A stretch of 64,000 nt of DNA from Aurifilum marmelostoma. Taxonomy: Eukaryota; Ascomycota; Sordariomycetes; Diaporthales; Cryphonectriaceae. The stretch lies in the NCBI GenBank assembly GCA_027559495.1, contig JAMXSV010000021.1, positions 558,001 through 622,000 of the forward strand. Direction: 5' to 3'. Under the pieces are notes generated by a model, which saw only the letters and a program-made list of their open reading frames with translations, had not been told where the DNA came from and did no database searches. Positions 1 to 11,718 of this stretch are shown here, in pieces (position 1 is the first letter of the stretch; each line of letters starts with the position of its first letter). Position numbers and translations under genes: made by a program.

Positions 1-422
1 CGTTCTCGTGCTGTGCATGGCATATGTGATGGTCAAAAGAGTTGCTGTGGAGTGTAATTACCAAAGTTGCTCACATGTATCAATTTTATTCTCTTCAAGG
101 AGACTTCAGCAAACAGTTCTCGTATTCCAACGGAGCCCGGTATGGTTATGAATGCTAGTCAATATGTACTGTAATAATAGTGTCTTTCTTTCGCTAAGAT
201 TTAGGAAAGTCAAAACACGAAAGAAAAATCTACTCATTATATTCAAAGGCCCTATTCTTTATAGAGATGCACCGCGCCGGCGGTGACAGGGTACCTCACT
301 ACTTAGGTGTGCAGACGCTGTGACAGACAGCAACGATACGCAAAAGCCGCAGGGAGTCAGACACAGGACATGCAAGTCCAACAACCACAAGTGGTGACGG
401 CAGACACACGATCGGCTGCATC
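1..422. other. Intergenic, 3' flank of the PhoD-like gene
   Basis: No coding region is supported here. The first 250 bases are AT-rich, with short A/T runs. The end lies just downstream of the stop codon of the minus-strand phosphatase gene and probably includes its 3' UTR. Confidence 0.6.
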
Positions 423-3400
423 CTATGCAGCGCCAGGTGCAACGGTCAGCGTGGGCACTGTCAGGCCGTAGCTCTGCGTCCTTCCCTGGGGGTCGTGCTG
501 GTCAATCTCGACTCGGAAGCAAATATCCAGGCTCCCGTCGTTGCCCTGTCCATGCTCTGTCGGGTGCGCGGCCTTGTGCGTCGTTCCACAGCCAGTCTCT
601 CCGGCCTGAATAGGCAGGTGGCCGTCCACGTTATGCTTGGGACGCCTACTCCTGATCGACGACCGGGTGTTGACGGATGATAAGTCGTGCCCGTTTGTGC
701 TGGCGGCGCTGTGGCCGTTGGTTGTAGCGGTCACCGGTCGTAAGAACTGGCTAGATGGCTGCGGGCGGGGCTCCTGGTGCCGTGGTCGGTTGTTTGGTGA
801 GTTCTCGGTCAGCATGGCAAAATTACGGCTTGGCATGGTGACCTGGTTGTGCGGTGCCGTTTTGGTCGAGTCGCCCGGGTCCTTGTTGAAAAGTTTGAGA
901 AGTGTCTCGTCGGTGTCGGAGTTCAGGTGGTGAATCTTGTTGCGACGGGCCAGAAGATTGGCAATAGCTTGGGGTGGCGGCTTGTTCGTGATAGCCGAGG
1001 AGACGACATTTACCATATATCGGTGGTCGTTCTCGCATGGAATGTTGAGCGAGGGGTTGGAATAAAAGCGGCCGAGCGCCGCAAGGTGGACGTCCCCGCC
1101 CAGAATAGTGAGGCGGACAGAGACTGTGTTACAGGCTTAGCACGCTGGGAAACTGCCAGAAAAGATAGAACCTAGGAGACTCTGAGTCCTTACATTGCTT
1201 GCATATCTCTTGAAAAGTTTCGACCATCCAGTTTCGTTCCTTTTTGTGATGTTTGGAAGTGAAATGGTCGTCCTGGTTGAATCAGCAGTGCTCATACTTT
1301 CTGTACACAGCCTTACTTACCAAGTCGTCCAACAAGTCGACTGAGCCATCGAACTGGTTGAAGACGCTGCCGCCTGTGTATGTTGTCAGCCAGAGTCAGA
1401 GCAAGCGACCAGTATCGCCGCATTCGAGCAAGATGGTAGGCACAGGGAGACCTCGTCTTGAGGTAACCCAGGGGTCAAAATAGGGTTCAGAATACAGAAT
1501 CGCAGTCCAGATAGGGTTGAAAAGAGTGCAACGTACCCAGGCCAAATCTCCGATTGGCAAACTTGATAGGGCCTATGACGGGGCTGGAGAAGATGTTCTC
1601 GAGCCACGTGAGACGCTATGGCGTTAAGAGTCAGCTGGAGGAGCCCGAAGAACACTTGGAATGCAGAGAAATTTGCGGCCTACCGGGTATGCGATTGGTA
1701 TGCCCAGGAGCAGGATCAGATGCTTGATCGGCGTACCGGCAGCCTGCGCATCGTGAAGTTCTTGGGTGAGCCGCCCAAAGATAAGGTCGTAGGTCTCGGG
1801 ATAGTTGACCTGGTGCCGAGTGCGTTCTGTGCGACCGTCGATGCCCAGAAGCGCGATTCGAGCGCCTAATTTGGCAAAGACATTGTACGAACGCTCTGCC
1901 ATATAGGGTCCAGGCTTCGCGCCTATAATATAGTTCGGCTCCACCATAGGCGCTGCAACGTAGGTGTCGACCAGTTGAGTTGGATCAACGCCGGGCTCCT
2001 GACCGTCACCGGACTGTGTCATCGTCTGGGGAGCGTCTGAGCTGTATGAGGAAGCACGCGGCGGCATATGGTGTTGGAAAAGCATGTAGTACTTGAAGGC
2101 ACATCCACCAATACCACGGAAGACGTCGCATTTCATGAAGTCGTCGACATACGAACCATAGCCGTCGATAATGTCATGATCGTCGAAAATGTTGACCTGA
2201 GCAATTTGACCGTTTGCTGTGGCGAATGGCTCCATCGAGTACCACCGGATGTAGTTATTCAGGTAAAAGTCGTCGCACTTTGCCCTCAACGTCTCTGGAA
2301 ACGGGTAGTCTCGGCGCTTCTTGGGATTGCTAATTGCTGTCCACTCCTGCAGCGGGCCACTAACACGTATTGAGTCGCTGTAGACCTGGTCACCACCTCC
2401 TATGAGGATATGGAAGGGCACATCGGCGTGTCGGCGCAGGACGTCGTTCCACAGTGCGGGACCGCACCAGGCGGCCTCGTCTGTTCCCACCGAGAATCCG
2501 TTGCACGAGTGGAACATGACTGGAGTTCATGACAAGTCAGCATCGCGACGCGAAGAAGGAGACGGAGAAGGAAGAAAAAACGAGGGGGCCGGGCTTTGTC
2601 CGAACGCAGACAGACATGGAAGACATACTCCTCATTGACTCCGTAACAGCGGGAATGAAAAAGAAGTTCTCCTGCGGCTTCTTCTTGCTGATGAAGCGCA
2701 TCTCCGGCAGGGTGTATGCCCACTTGGTCTCAGCAGCGCCCATCTCGCAACGCAGGTCAAACCTCCAGAACGTGTTGCGAGGGTCGGAGTAGAGACACAA
2801 GCCCTGTATATCGGTAGGGGGGCCCGCGGGCCCGTTTGTGTACGCATCCGCCCCGTTGCTGATATCCTGCGCGTGCGCCTGCTGCTGTGCCGCGCCGACC
2901 TTACGCAGAACCAGCGTAGGGACGATGTCTTGGGTCTTGCCGCCGCCGGTGGTGACGATCAGGACGCTGCCCACCCAGCAGTTCCCCTCCATACGCCTGT
3001 AGTTCAACAGCGGCCCGCAGGCGATCGTCCTGCCATCCTTGGGGTGGTTGTGCGCGGCATCCGCGACGAGGTGCGCGTCGGGGGCGGCATCAGGGGCTTG
3101 TCCTTGGAGCATGATGGGCGTGTACTTGTTGGGGACAGCAGAAACGGGACGGCTCCGCGAGGCACCATCGGGGGCGACCCGCGAGGAGTTTAAAAAGTCG
3201 GCCAGGTCATGGGTGCCGGACTTGCTCTCGGCGGCCCGGGGCTGCAGCGATGCATGCTTGCGGTATGCAGAAGACTCCTCGTGCCTCCATCTCGTGCTGG
3301 ACTCGTATGGGTTGTGGGGTACGACACCGAGATCCTCGTCGTCCTCAAAGAGCTCGGCGTCAGGGTCATGCGCTCGGGCATGACCGTGATGGGATGTCAT
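423..3400 (-). CDS. PhoD-like metallophosphatase (alkaline phosphatase D family)
   Basis: Six exons on the minus strand: 3400-2629, 2519-1684, 1615-1537, 1373-1321, 1272-1194 and 1123-423, giving 839 residues with phase kept at every junction. Introns are 109, 68, 163, 48 and 70 bp, with donors GTATGT, GTAGGC, GTACGT, GTAAGT and GTAAGG. The metallophosphatase core is clear: FHSCNGFS opens exon 2, GGGDQVYSDSIRV (near residue 300) and NIFDDHDIIDGYGS (near 365) are metal-binding blocks, and LGGDVHLAALGRFYSNP (near 610) supplies the last histidine block. The N-terminal ~110 residues and the C-terminal tail are low in complexity. The family resembles the yeast Ygr266w type, presumed to hydrolyse phosphoesters; the substrate is unknown. 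No signal peptide is seen. An in-frame ATG at 3436 would add 12 residues; I chose 3400 because the extra residues look like leader sequence. Exon joins rest on motif continuity, not on transcripts. Confidence 0.88.
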
Positions 3401-3444
3401 TAGGGGCGGCGGTCGGACGCTGGTGGAGCACGTCAACAGTCAGA

Positions 3445-3472
3445 GTGGTAGGGTGGTAGGGTGGTAGGGGAC
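3445..3472. repeat. 8-bp GGTAGGGT tandem repeat (about 3 copies)
   Basis: Three consecutive copies of GGTAGGGT end in GGTAGGGG, 45-70 bp upstream of the phosphatase start codon, so probably in its 5' leader or promoter. The plus strand has four or more G-runs of 2-4 separated by short spacers, so a two- or three-tetrad G-quadruplex is possible. A further G7 run lies about 30 bp away (near 3500). Confidence 0.8.
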
Positions 3473-5075
3473 GCGATTGGTAGAAAGGGCCTGGGTGAGG
3501 GGGGGTTTTCGCGCGTGGGTGGATACCTTTTGTCACTTACATAGTACAAGACAGGTCAACCAAGAGAGAGAGAGAGTGTGTGTGTGTGTCCTCAGCCGCG
3601 AGGTCGTAAGAAGCAGATGACAGACAGAGGGGTCACGACAGGTTGTCTGGAGGTTGGTCGTCAACAAGCCTGGAGTCCAGACCGTGCCAAGAGAAATAGG
3701 GAGATAGAGAGAAGAAGGAGCGCCTGCGTCAGGCCCCAGCGAATGGACTGTTGCTGATACTGTCAAATTTCGGTTCAAGATCCCGGCTCCTGACTGAAGC
3801 TTTATTATAAAGACTCTGTCTTTTAAAGAAAGTAGGAACTCGGCACTGGGAAACTGAGGCCCAACCGTTGCAACAGGTGTGCCTTTTAGTAGGTGGCTTG
3901 AAAGAAAGAGGAAGAAGACGAATGGGCTGGGATTATGGGTCGAGGCTAGTCACAAGTCTTACACATGGGGGGTGACACGACAGGAATGGGCAATGAAGAA
4001 GAGAGGCAATGCGGATACATCACAGCACTGCAGCATCTGGTCGTCAGGAGAAATAATTATTACTGTCTTGGCGCGGACCGTGATTATGATTACGACTGAC
4101 GCGACTGGGTCCCTCTGGGCCCATCTAGGAGATGAGGACAAGATGCTAGCTAAGGGCAGGGTTACGGCTGTTCGCAAAGCTGTGCTGTCTGTCGCCAAAC
4201 ACTTAGAAACCTGTTTGTTTCTGCACCTTATACTTGTAGCTTGAGTACCCAGGAGCTATACCATCCCTGAATGCGGCTACTGAGAGGTGGAAATCACCAC
4301 TTCTAGAACAATTCAGTTGCAAGCGACCACAGTCTCAATGGTTCCGTGCTAGATAAATAAAGACATGATGAGATCATCGCAGCTGGAAGCTCCATCCGGC
4401 AAGGGGAGTCCCCTGCTCTATGCACACACTACCCCCCCGGTGCTACCCTGTACAGCCCTATAGTATGATAACTCTAGAACCCAGGGTCAGGGCTGTACTG
4501 GCCCGCTAACTCCGTTCCTCCTCTAATGCGTGCCAAAACTGGTGTGCATCTCAGCACTACGCATATGTGAACATCTGAAAAGAGTCATTCATGTGTAATT
4601 CAGCTAGCAAAACTAAGTTCTTCCCTCACTGCTCTACTTCGAATTCTTGTTGAGCCAGAATGCACTTGCTGTCGCACAACCTCAGGAGCGAGGGCAAATG
4701 ACCGAGCAATGGGCATGGATTTCCATCCAACCAATTGGAGCCTGTCTGTGCGAATAAAATGACAGCAAAAGGAGATCAAGAACTTACGGATTGGATTCAA
4801 AAGTCTGTGCTAGACCTGCTCAGGAGGCTCAAAATTAGGAGAAAGAAAGGTGTCCGTGTCCTTATGGTTCATCCGATGGAGATAGTAATAAGGAGATAAT
4901 TCAACCGGTGCACCAATTCAAAACCCGCTTACATATATGAATCTACAGTATGATTACCACATTACCTAAGTAGGTATCTACCACAACAGTGTATTGATAT
5001 TATTTTACAAGCATTGAACAATCTTTAATGGAATGCATGGAACTTGGCTGTCAGCATTATATACAAAGGCTCTTT
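3473..5075. other. Intergenic region
   Basis: No gene is supported. It holds a short GA/GT microsatellite (3563-3588) and the motif ACTTACATAGTACA (3535-3548). From about 4250 the sequence becomes AT-richer. A 66-codon minus-strand frame at 4600-4800 has no recognisable domain or splice context. Confidence 0.5.
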
Positions 5076-5831
5076 CTAGCTGGTCACGTAACGCTGAAAC
5101 GGATAATTACCAGTTTTGACTAGGCACCGGTCGTCTTTGGCATCTGCCACAGTAGTCTGTATGAAGCCGTGGGCTGGGCAGGCCCCGAAATTGAGACGGA
5201 AGTTTTGCACAACAAATTTATGGTTGCTGAATTGTAGCTTCGATGCAAAAAGTTGACCCGTATGTCGAGCATGCCGGATCCTAAAACCCCCGGTCGCAAT
5301 GCCCCATTCAATCCTACACCAAGGGTCATATGTCCACCACGCGGGCCCCCTCTGCTACTTCTGGATCTACGTACCATATTGAATGGCACTCCCGTACTGC
5401 AGACATAACTACTTACAGCTGACGGGTTGTTTTATAGCCCTGACCGTAACTCGATATGAGATCAGGTCCTTCATCTCGTCTACTTGCATATCCTGTGCGG
5501 ATTCCCCACTGACTACATAAGTAGCCCTGGTTATGAGTCTGGGCCCTGCTTTATCTCGCAAGAAATCCGACATGACTATTTTCAAGATCATCCACAATCT
5601 CATTATCGTCTTCTTCCCGAATTTCACGCTGGAATGAGTGTCGAAGTCGTTTAGGTTCATGATGCCAACGGCAACACCAGGGCGCCATGACCAATTGTTC
5701 ACAAAAAGATTAATTTCACAATATGACGCACATGAATAAGTATTTGAATGCTTGGGATCTGTAAAATTGCCGTTATATGATACACGTACGTTTGCGCTCA
5801 CACGCCTTTGCGGCCGATATGGTGCAGGCGT
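5076..5831 (-). CDS. Putative orphan protein (uncertain model)
   Basis: Two open stretches on the minus strand look more protein-like than surrounding frames. The first, about 5831-5409, reads through TTPAPYRPQRRVSANV, SYNGNFTDPKHSNTYS, CASYCEINLFVNNWSW and MKDLISYRVTVRAIKQP. The second, 5354-5076, reads WWTYDPWCRIEWGIATGG, KLQFSNHKFVVQNFRLN and FGACPAHGFIQTTV before a stop. They could be joined by an intron of about 62-69 bp ending in TAG at 5355, but the strong donor GTAAGT at the end of the first stretch gives the wrong phase and only a weaker GTCAGC donor keeps frame. A start exon with ATG at 5993 joined through a GTAGGG donor is conceivable. No family is recognised. Codon usage is AT-richer than in neighbouring genes. 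It may be a lineage-specific small protein, a pseudogene or chance. Confidence 0.28.
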
Positions 5832-5993
5832 GGTGAGCTAGGCATTGATTTATGCCTCTTAAATTGATACTTTTCTCTCCTTAACGATGAAGTTCAAGTG
5901 TATATTTATACAAATAGACATATAAACCCCCTGGTATTGCATGATGAATGGCACTTGAAAATTCCCTACTGGCTCTTGGATGTGAACGCCCAT

Positions 5994-6811
5994 GGGGAGG
6001 GGGTCAGCAGTCTGCTGGGTCTCTGGAGCTTATAAGGAGATCTCTCGGCATCAGCTCGTAGCTACTGGAAATCCTCATCCAAGAACAATCTTCCCAGAAA
6101 CAATCGTTCCAAGATTTCCTGGGCTGATAATTCTACCCTCACAGTCTCTGCATGCTGGACGGATCCTCGAGTAGGATCTCACTCACTAGTCATTACTTGC
6201 TCTTTGCTAGACTCAGGCAGACGACTGTCTGCCGCCTCCTAAACCGAGACTTGAGGGGCTTTCCAAGTACATACAACTGACTTACGTACACTTCCCAAGT
6301 ACCAAGGTTTTTTCGTAGATGCTCGACTCTCGCTCCGTACTTAGCCGTCGTGAAAATCTTCCTCGACGCCCGATTATCAAATTGAATCTGTCCAAGGTGG
6401 CTCCGTATCGGTCCAACATCCCGTACTAATCCGCCGCAGAGGTCCAGAGCAGTGGGCCGCTATCGGGGCCCAGGATTTCAAATGCAACATCTCATTGGTC
6501 AATTGCATCACGATTGCGGGGTCTAGCCTCTCCGCAACCCGCCGTACGACTTGTTGAACCGCTGGCAGCCGAGCAGGCAAGCTCGACTATGTAGCTCCTG
6601 ATAGTAACTGCCTTCAAAGAAGCAGAGAATAAGAACAAAGGAAGGAGCCAGGTCGAAGTATTTACTCCTCTTTGGCCCGAGTCTGAAATCATCTCTGAGG
6701 TTCAACAGTCTTCTAAAGCAGCAGCAACTACCATTTCCTTCTCCTCCTCCTGCTCCTCCCCCCTCCACCTTTACAGATAAGCACTGCCCCTTCTCTTCTT
6801 TGAGCATCGTC
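5994..6811. other. Intergenic, promoter side of the P5C dehydrogenase gene
   Basis: No coding region is supported. The last ~100 bases before 6812 are CT-rich (a cctcctcctgctcctcc-type tract at 6740-6765), typical of a fungal 5' leader. A minus-strand frame (6523-6846) is only the reverse of this pyrimidine tract. Confidence 0.55.
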
Positions 6812-8744
6812 ATGGCTTCCCGCAGAGTTGGCCTCCTCTCCCTCAACGCGCGGTCTGCTGCCCGCTGCAGCTCTCACTTCACATCCAGACTCGTCGGTAG
6901 GCCATCACCACGTGGTTTTGCCACCAGTACGCCCAGGGCATCTGTACTGGCGTCCTTCAAGACACCAAAGGTTCTCAATGAACCAAACGTGAGTCGTCCC
7001 CGAGGCCATCTTTCGTCTTCATCACCTCAGATGGCTGGGTACTGATCATTTCCCATAGCATCATTATGCCAAGGGCTCTTCCCAGCGGGACGGGCTGCTG
7101 TCTGCGGTCCAGGGGATGAAGAGCAAGGGCGCAGTGGACGTCCCGATAGTAGTGGGCGGCAAAGAGGTCCGTAATTTGAACATCTACTCCGTGATTTCTC
7201 TCACCCTTTTGTGTCTCAGGATAACTCACACGCTTCTCTCTCTCCCACAGATCAAGACGTCTTCTACTGGCAAACAGTTCAACCCGTCTAATCACTCAGA
7301 GGTTGTGGCGACATACTCTAAGGCCAGCCCTGAGCATATAGAGCAAGCCATCAGCTCTGCACTAGCCGCCAAGGAGGAATGGGCATCTCTCCCCTTCGCA
7401 GACAGAGCGGCGGTCTTCCTCAAGGCCGCAGATCTGATCTCCACCAAGTACAGGTACGACATCATGGCCGCCACGATGCTGGGCCAGGGCAAGAACATAT
7501 GGCAGGCCGAGATCGACGCAGCTGCCGAGCTCTGTGACTTCCTGCGGTTCAACGTCCAGTACGCAGAGGAGCTTTACGCACAGCAGCCAGAGCACCACAC
7601 CACTGGCGTGTGGAACCGGAGTGAGTACCGACCCCTCGAGGGCTTTGTCTACGCCATCTCGCCTTTCAACTTCACAGCCATCGCCGGCAATCTGCCCGGT
7701 CTCCCTGCCCTCATGGGCAATGTCGTCGTCTGGAAGCCATCTGATTTCGCCATCGCTTCCAACTGGCTGGTCTATAACATCTTCCTCGAGGCGGGTCTGC
7801 CCAAGGATGTGATCCAGTTCGTCCCTGGCGAGCCCGAGGAGGTCACCAAGGCCATCTTGGGTCACAAGCAGTTCGCCGCCCTGCACTACACCGGCAGCAC
7901 AGCAGTGTTCCGCAAGCTGTACGGCCAGATAGGAGAGGGCATCGCCGAGGGCCGATACATCGGCTACCCTCGTGTCGTGGGTGAAACGGGCGGCAAGAAC
8001 TTCCACCTCATCCACCCGACTGCAGATCTCGACAACGCGGCCAAGCAGACGGTGCGCGGAGCGTTCGAGTTCCAGGGCCAGAAGTGCAGCGCCACATCGC
8101 GCCTCTATGCGCCCAAGAGCCTCTGGCCGGAGCTCAAGAAGAAACTGATCGCGGAGGCGGAGAAGCTCAAGATTGGTGTGCCATGGGAGGCGCAGAATTT
8201 CATGGGCCCCGTCATCCACGAGGCGTCTTTCAAGAAGCTCAGCGGCGCCATCGACGCCGCAAAGAACGACAGCGAGCTCGAGCTAGTCACGGGCGGCCGG
8301 TACGACGGCTCCAAGGGCTACTTCGTGCACCCGACCATCTACCAGACCACGAACCCGGCCCATCCTTACCTGAGGAACGAGTTCTTTGGGCCGATCCTCA
8401 CGGCGTATGTGTACGACGACAGCCAGCCTGACGCGTTCGTCAAGGCATGCAAGCTGGTGGACTCGACAGCCGACTACGCGCTGACGGGCTCGGTGTTTGC
8501 AACCGATCGCACGGCCGTGAGGGTGGCGGAGGACGCGCTGCGGAATGCGGCGGGCAACTTCTACATCAACTGCAAGAGCACCGGCGCGGTGGTCGGACAG
8601 CAGCCTTTCGGAGGTGCAAGGGCCTCCGGCACCAACGACAAGGCGGGAAGCGCGGCGATCATGGGTCGCTTCGTCAGCCAGAGGAGCTTGAAGGAAGAAT
8701 TCGGGGCGACCACCAAGGTTGAGTATCCGAGCAACGAGATCTGA
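6812..8744 (+). CDS. Delta-1-pyrroline-5-carboxylate dehydrogenase, mitochondrial
   Basis: Three exons, 6812-6988, 7059-7166 and 7251-8744, encode 592 residues. The enzyme oxidises glutamate semialdehyde/P5C to glutamate with NAD+, the last step of proline catabolism (yeast Put2, Aspergillus PrnC class). It is an aldehyde dehydrogenase: RVVGETGGKNFH carries the general-base Glu (residue ~340) and FQGQKCSATSRLYAP the catalytic Cys (~374); NPSNHSEVVATYSKAS and GSVFATDRTAV are typical of the P5CDH branch. The N-terminus is rich in Arg, Ser and Ala and lacks acidic residues over 40 positions, as in a matrix-targeting presequence. Intron 1 is 70 bp (GTGAGT..TAG). Intron 2 is 84 bp, begins GTCCGT, has no in-frame stop and is a multiple of three, so a continuous reading frame runs from 7116. 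The intron is inferred because GGKE must join IKTSSTGKQFNPSNH. Confidence 0.93.
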
Positions 8745-10255
8745 GAGCACGATAGGCTAGGAGGGTTTCCACCCTGATGGGTGCAAAAGAGCTCTCGTTC
8801 ATTGATAGGTTTACTTGGGAGATGTGGCGGAGTGATTTGGAGTTCAAGGTTTCGATTGGCATATGATAGCCAACAAGGGTCCAGGTGCCCGAGTGCCGCT
8901 GTGCCGCTGCTGTTCTGCAATATGTTACTACAACCCGATGATACCTCGCTCTGAGGTGAAGATTGCAGCACGTGAGCAGTGTCCTGGCTGTGGAGGGAAC
9001 CCAGGTTTTGCCCACGCGGATGAGCACGTGGGCACATCTCAGGTCAGGAAGCATGGAGGAACCGCCCTATCTAGATAGCCAGCCAGAGTCCTTTTTTTCT
9101 CCGATATGCATGCATCATGTTTCAAGTGCTCAGTGCTTATTATATATAGTACTCTGTGTGTGCCCTGGTGTCACTGTATATTGTCCTGTCGGAGAGCACT
9201 GGGAAGGTGGCGATGTCACCTGCGCCGCTCGTGTCCTCTGAAGGTGGAACGCCCCAACAAGATCCTCAGTCTCGGATAATGTCCTTTGAAGATTGAAGGA
9301 AGGAGGATTGCTGAGACAGGAAGAGAGAGAGAGAGAGAGAGAGAAAGAAAACAAAAAGAAGTCGAAAATCCCTCCATGCTCCTCAACTAACGGGTTTCCG
9401 TATAAAGCAGCACCGAGCGACAGCGGCTAGAGTTGGGTAGGCAAGGTGGAAACACTACTCCGTACTTTACGGTCATGGCATGTCCTGTGTACTACTAGAG
9501 AGTACTGTAGAATGTGTACTGTGTAGTACTTATAATTCCTACTCGCGGCAGTGTGTGTGTGTGTGTATGTCAGGGATCAGGGCGGCTCCATTCTCAAGGC
9601 CGCCTCGACAGCACGAGGCGTCATGCTCGACGCCTATTCGCTGCTGCTCACACGAGCACTTGCCGGGAACGACCACCTTCGCTCTGCCTCCCTCTCTCTC
9701 CTCTCACCCAAGGATCCTCACCACGAGGGCGATGACAGGATCAAGGGCGATGGACAGAAAGAGAATTTCGAGACAAGAAATGAAAGTTGATAGGTCAGGA
9801 CTCGCTTTAGGTTGGGGCCCATAGAGGGGTCGGTGGCGTTGTCAGTCTGAACTCTGTGTTGCTGGTGCCGTTTTCTTATTGTCTTGTGTCATTCCCCCCT
9901 TCCTTCACAGGATAGTAAAAAGGAAGTCACATGGGTGGTTCTTTCCTGTTACTGCCCTTCCTGATCATCGTCAAATCCAATCCGGCTTCTCTTTTCTTTC
10001 CCCTCTCCTGCTCCACCTCCTCTTCCCCCCCTCCTTCTTCGTCCATTTTTCATCACCCTTGTGTTGAGTCTTTCGGGTTACGTGCGTCCTGCTGCAGACG
10101 TCCCTGTATCGTGGTCTCTGCCCTCGTGACTTTTTGTGACACAGCTACACAACGCAACGCAACTACACCTCACAAAGACTGCCGAGCCGTCCCTCACTCT
10201 CTCTTTCTTTGGTCCCGTGACTGACGTCGTCGATATCAACGCCCACATACTCTGG
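8745..10255. other. Intergenic region
   Basis: This is the 3' flank of the P5C dehydrogenase gene and the upstream region of the bHLH gene. Two CACGTG hexamers lie at about 8971 and 9026. There are a GA microsatellite at 9322-9344, a short GT repeat (9550-9567) and a long CT-rich stretch (9990-10060) that probably belongs to the bHLH mRNA leader. No gene is supported. Confidence 0.55.
9322..9344. repeat. (GA)n microsatellite
   Basis: Perfect AG dinucleotide repeat of about 11 units in intergenic DNA. Confidence 0.9.
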
Positions 10256-10321
10256 ATGACATCGGCTCTACCTCGTCGACAGAAGATCCTCACCATTCGT
10301 GACCAGCAGAAGCAGAGAGAC

Positions 10322-11718
10322 ATGCCCCGAACGGCCTTACCTCCAACGCCAGCCTCCTCGACAGACATCCATGGCAGGGATGGGACAAAACAGCTGTCGT
10401 CCCTGCAGATCGCCTTTGAGCTGCCACCGGCGGCCCTAACGAGCGAGGGAGGCCGTTCTTCCGGTGCCGAGAATGATGACATGCGCGGCAGCAAAATGGC
10501 TACCCCAGAGTCGCCTGTGTCCCTGGCCTCCCCTAAGAGATCTTACCCCATACAGCCCAGCGAGGCCGTCAAGGCAAGGAGGCGGTCGTCTGCTGCCACG
10601 GCCGCCGCCAGGGAGGCTGCCTCCTCGTTCACGCTGCCGCCTCCCCCTGCGAGATCCCGCAAGATCATCCAGATGAAGCCCCGCGCGCTGGAGGAGAAGA
10701 ATAAGAAGCTTGCACCGGAGCCCGCACCGGCGACAGGTGCCAGCAAGGGTTCAGGCAGAAAAGCAGGAGCAGCCGCCGCCGCCGCTACCGCTGCTCCGAA
10801 AACGAGCGAGGCTGGGACATCGAAGAAGAAGCAGCCGTCCGCGACGAGCGCCGCTGGTCGGAAGATCGCGAGGAAGACTGCGCACAGTTTGATCGAAAGG
10901 AGGCGGCGGTCCAAGATGAACGAGGAGTTCGCCGTGCTGAAGGGTATGATCCCGGCCTGTGAAGGGGAGATGCATAAGTTGGCTATTCTCCAGGTGAGTC
11001 CGAGGAGCCCATCCCAGCGCCCAGTCGCAACTCTCGTGGCTGACTATTCAAGGCGTCAATCGAATATGTCCGGTACTTGCAGGACTGTATCGAGAAGCTC
11101 AAGGCCCAGAGAGATCCCGACTCACCTGTCGAGATGACAGGAGTGGACAGCGGCTCCGAGGGGGATCTATATACTCCCGAGGAGCCAGAGCAGCAAGTTC
11201 AGCAACATGCCAATGCAGGGAATGAACAACCGCAAGATATCGAGATGACAGGCTCTGATCTCACACACTCACCTTCACCCACCACGTGCCCGCCCTCCGT
11301 TTCATCTGCTGTGCCGAACCACGCCCCTATGTCGTCGGCATCAACAAATCAGCAGCGAGATCTCTCGCCAGCCGATCGCCGCCGCCAACACGACTCTTCC
11401 GCCTTCAGCTCAACCAGTGGACCGGCCTATGAGCACCACAGGCACTACAGCTTTCATAGTGCGACGACGTCGCCCGCCATTGGACCTGGGTGGGGAATGC
11501 CACACTATGCGCCGAGCAACCACTCCGCCGCGGGCTCGACACTCACGAGCCCCGCGCTGGGACCGCTGCGGGAGGAGCGAGACCTGGATCATGAGGTTAC
11601 TACTGCGCTGCTGATGCTGAACACCGACCGCAGGGGAACAATTTCAAGCCGGAGCAGCGGGTCAAGCCCAAGTGGGCCAGCGAGGGGGATGAGCGTGCGG
11701 GACCTGCTGAGTTCGTGA
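10322..11718 (+). CDS. Basic helix-loop-helix transcription factor
   Basis: Two exons, 10322-10993 and 11053-11718, give 445 residues. The 59-bp intron (GTGAGT..AAG) splits the bHLH domain between helix 1/loop and helix 2. The basic region, AHSLIERRRRSKMNEE, has the His-Glu-Arg spacing of group B bHLH proteins that bind CACGTG-type E-boxes. Helix 1 and loop follow (FAVLKGMIPACEGEMHK), then helix 2 (ASIEYVRYLQDCIEKLKAQ), so the domain spans about 183-245. The N-terminal 180 residues are Ala/Pro/Ser/Lys-rich and the C-terminal 200 residues Ser/His/Gln-rich, as expected of disordered regulatory regions. It is a nuclear DNA-binding protein; targets are unknown. It resembles an uncharacterised Pezizomycotina bHLH family, not Pho4/NUC-1, whose basic region differs. 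An in-frame ATG at 10256 would add 22 residues; 10322 was chosen for its context and the MPRTALPPTPAS beginning. Confidence 0.88.

Noticed and set aside
7362..8219. 285-codon minus-strand frame over P5C dehydrogenase
   Set aside because: Shadow of the dehydrogenase exon; no recognisable motif.
8965..9032. Two CACGTG E-boxes upstream of the bHLH gene as an autoregulatory pair
   Set aside because: I count about 15 CACGTG sites in the window, close to the roughly 16 expected by chance for a 6-mer palindrome, so the pair is not evidence of regulation.
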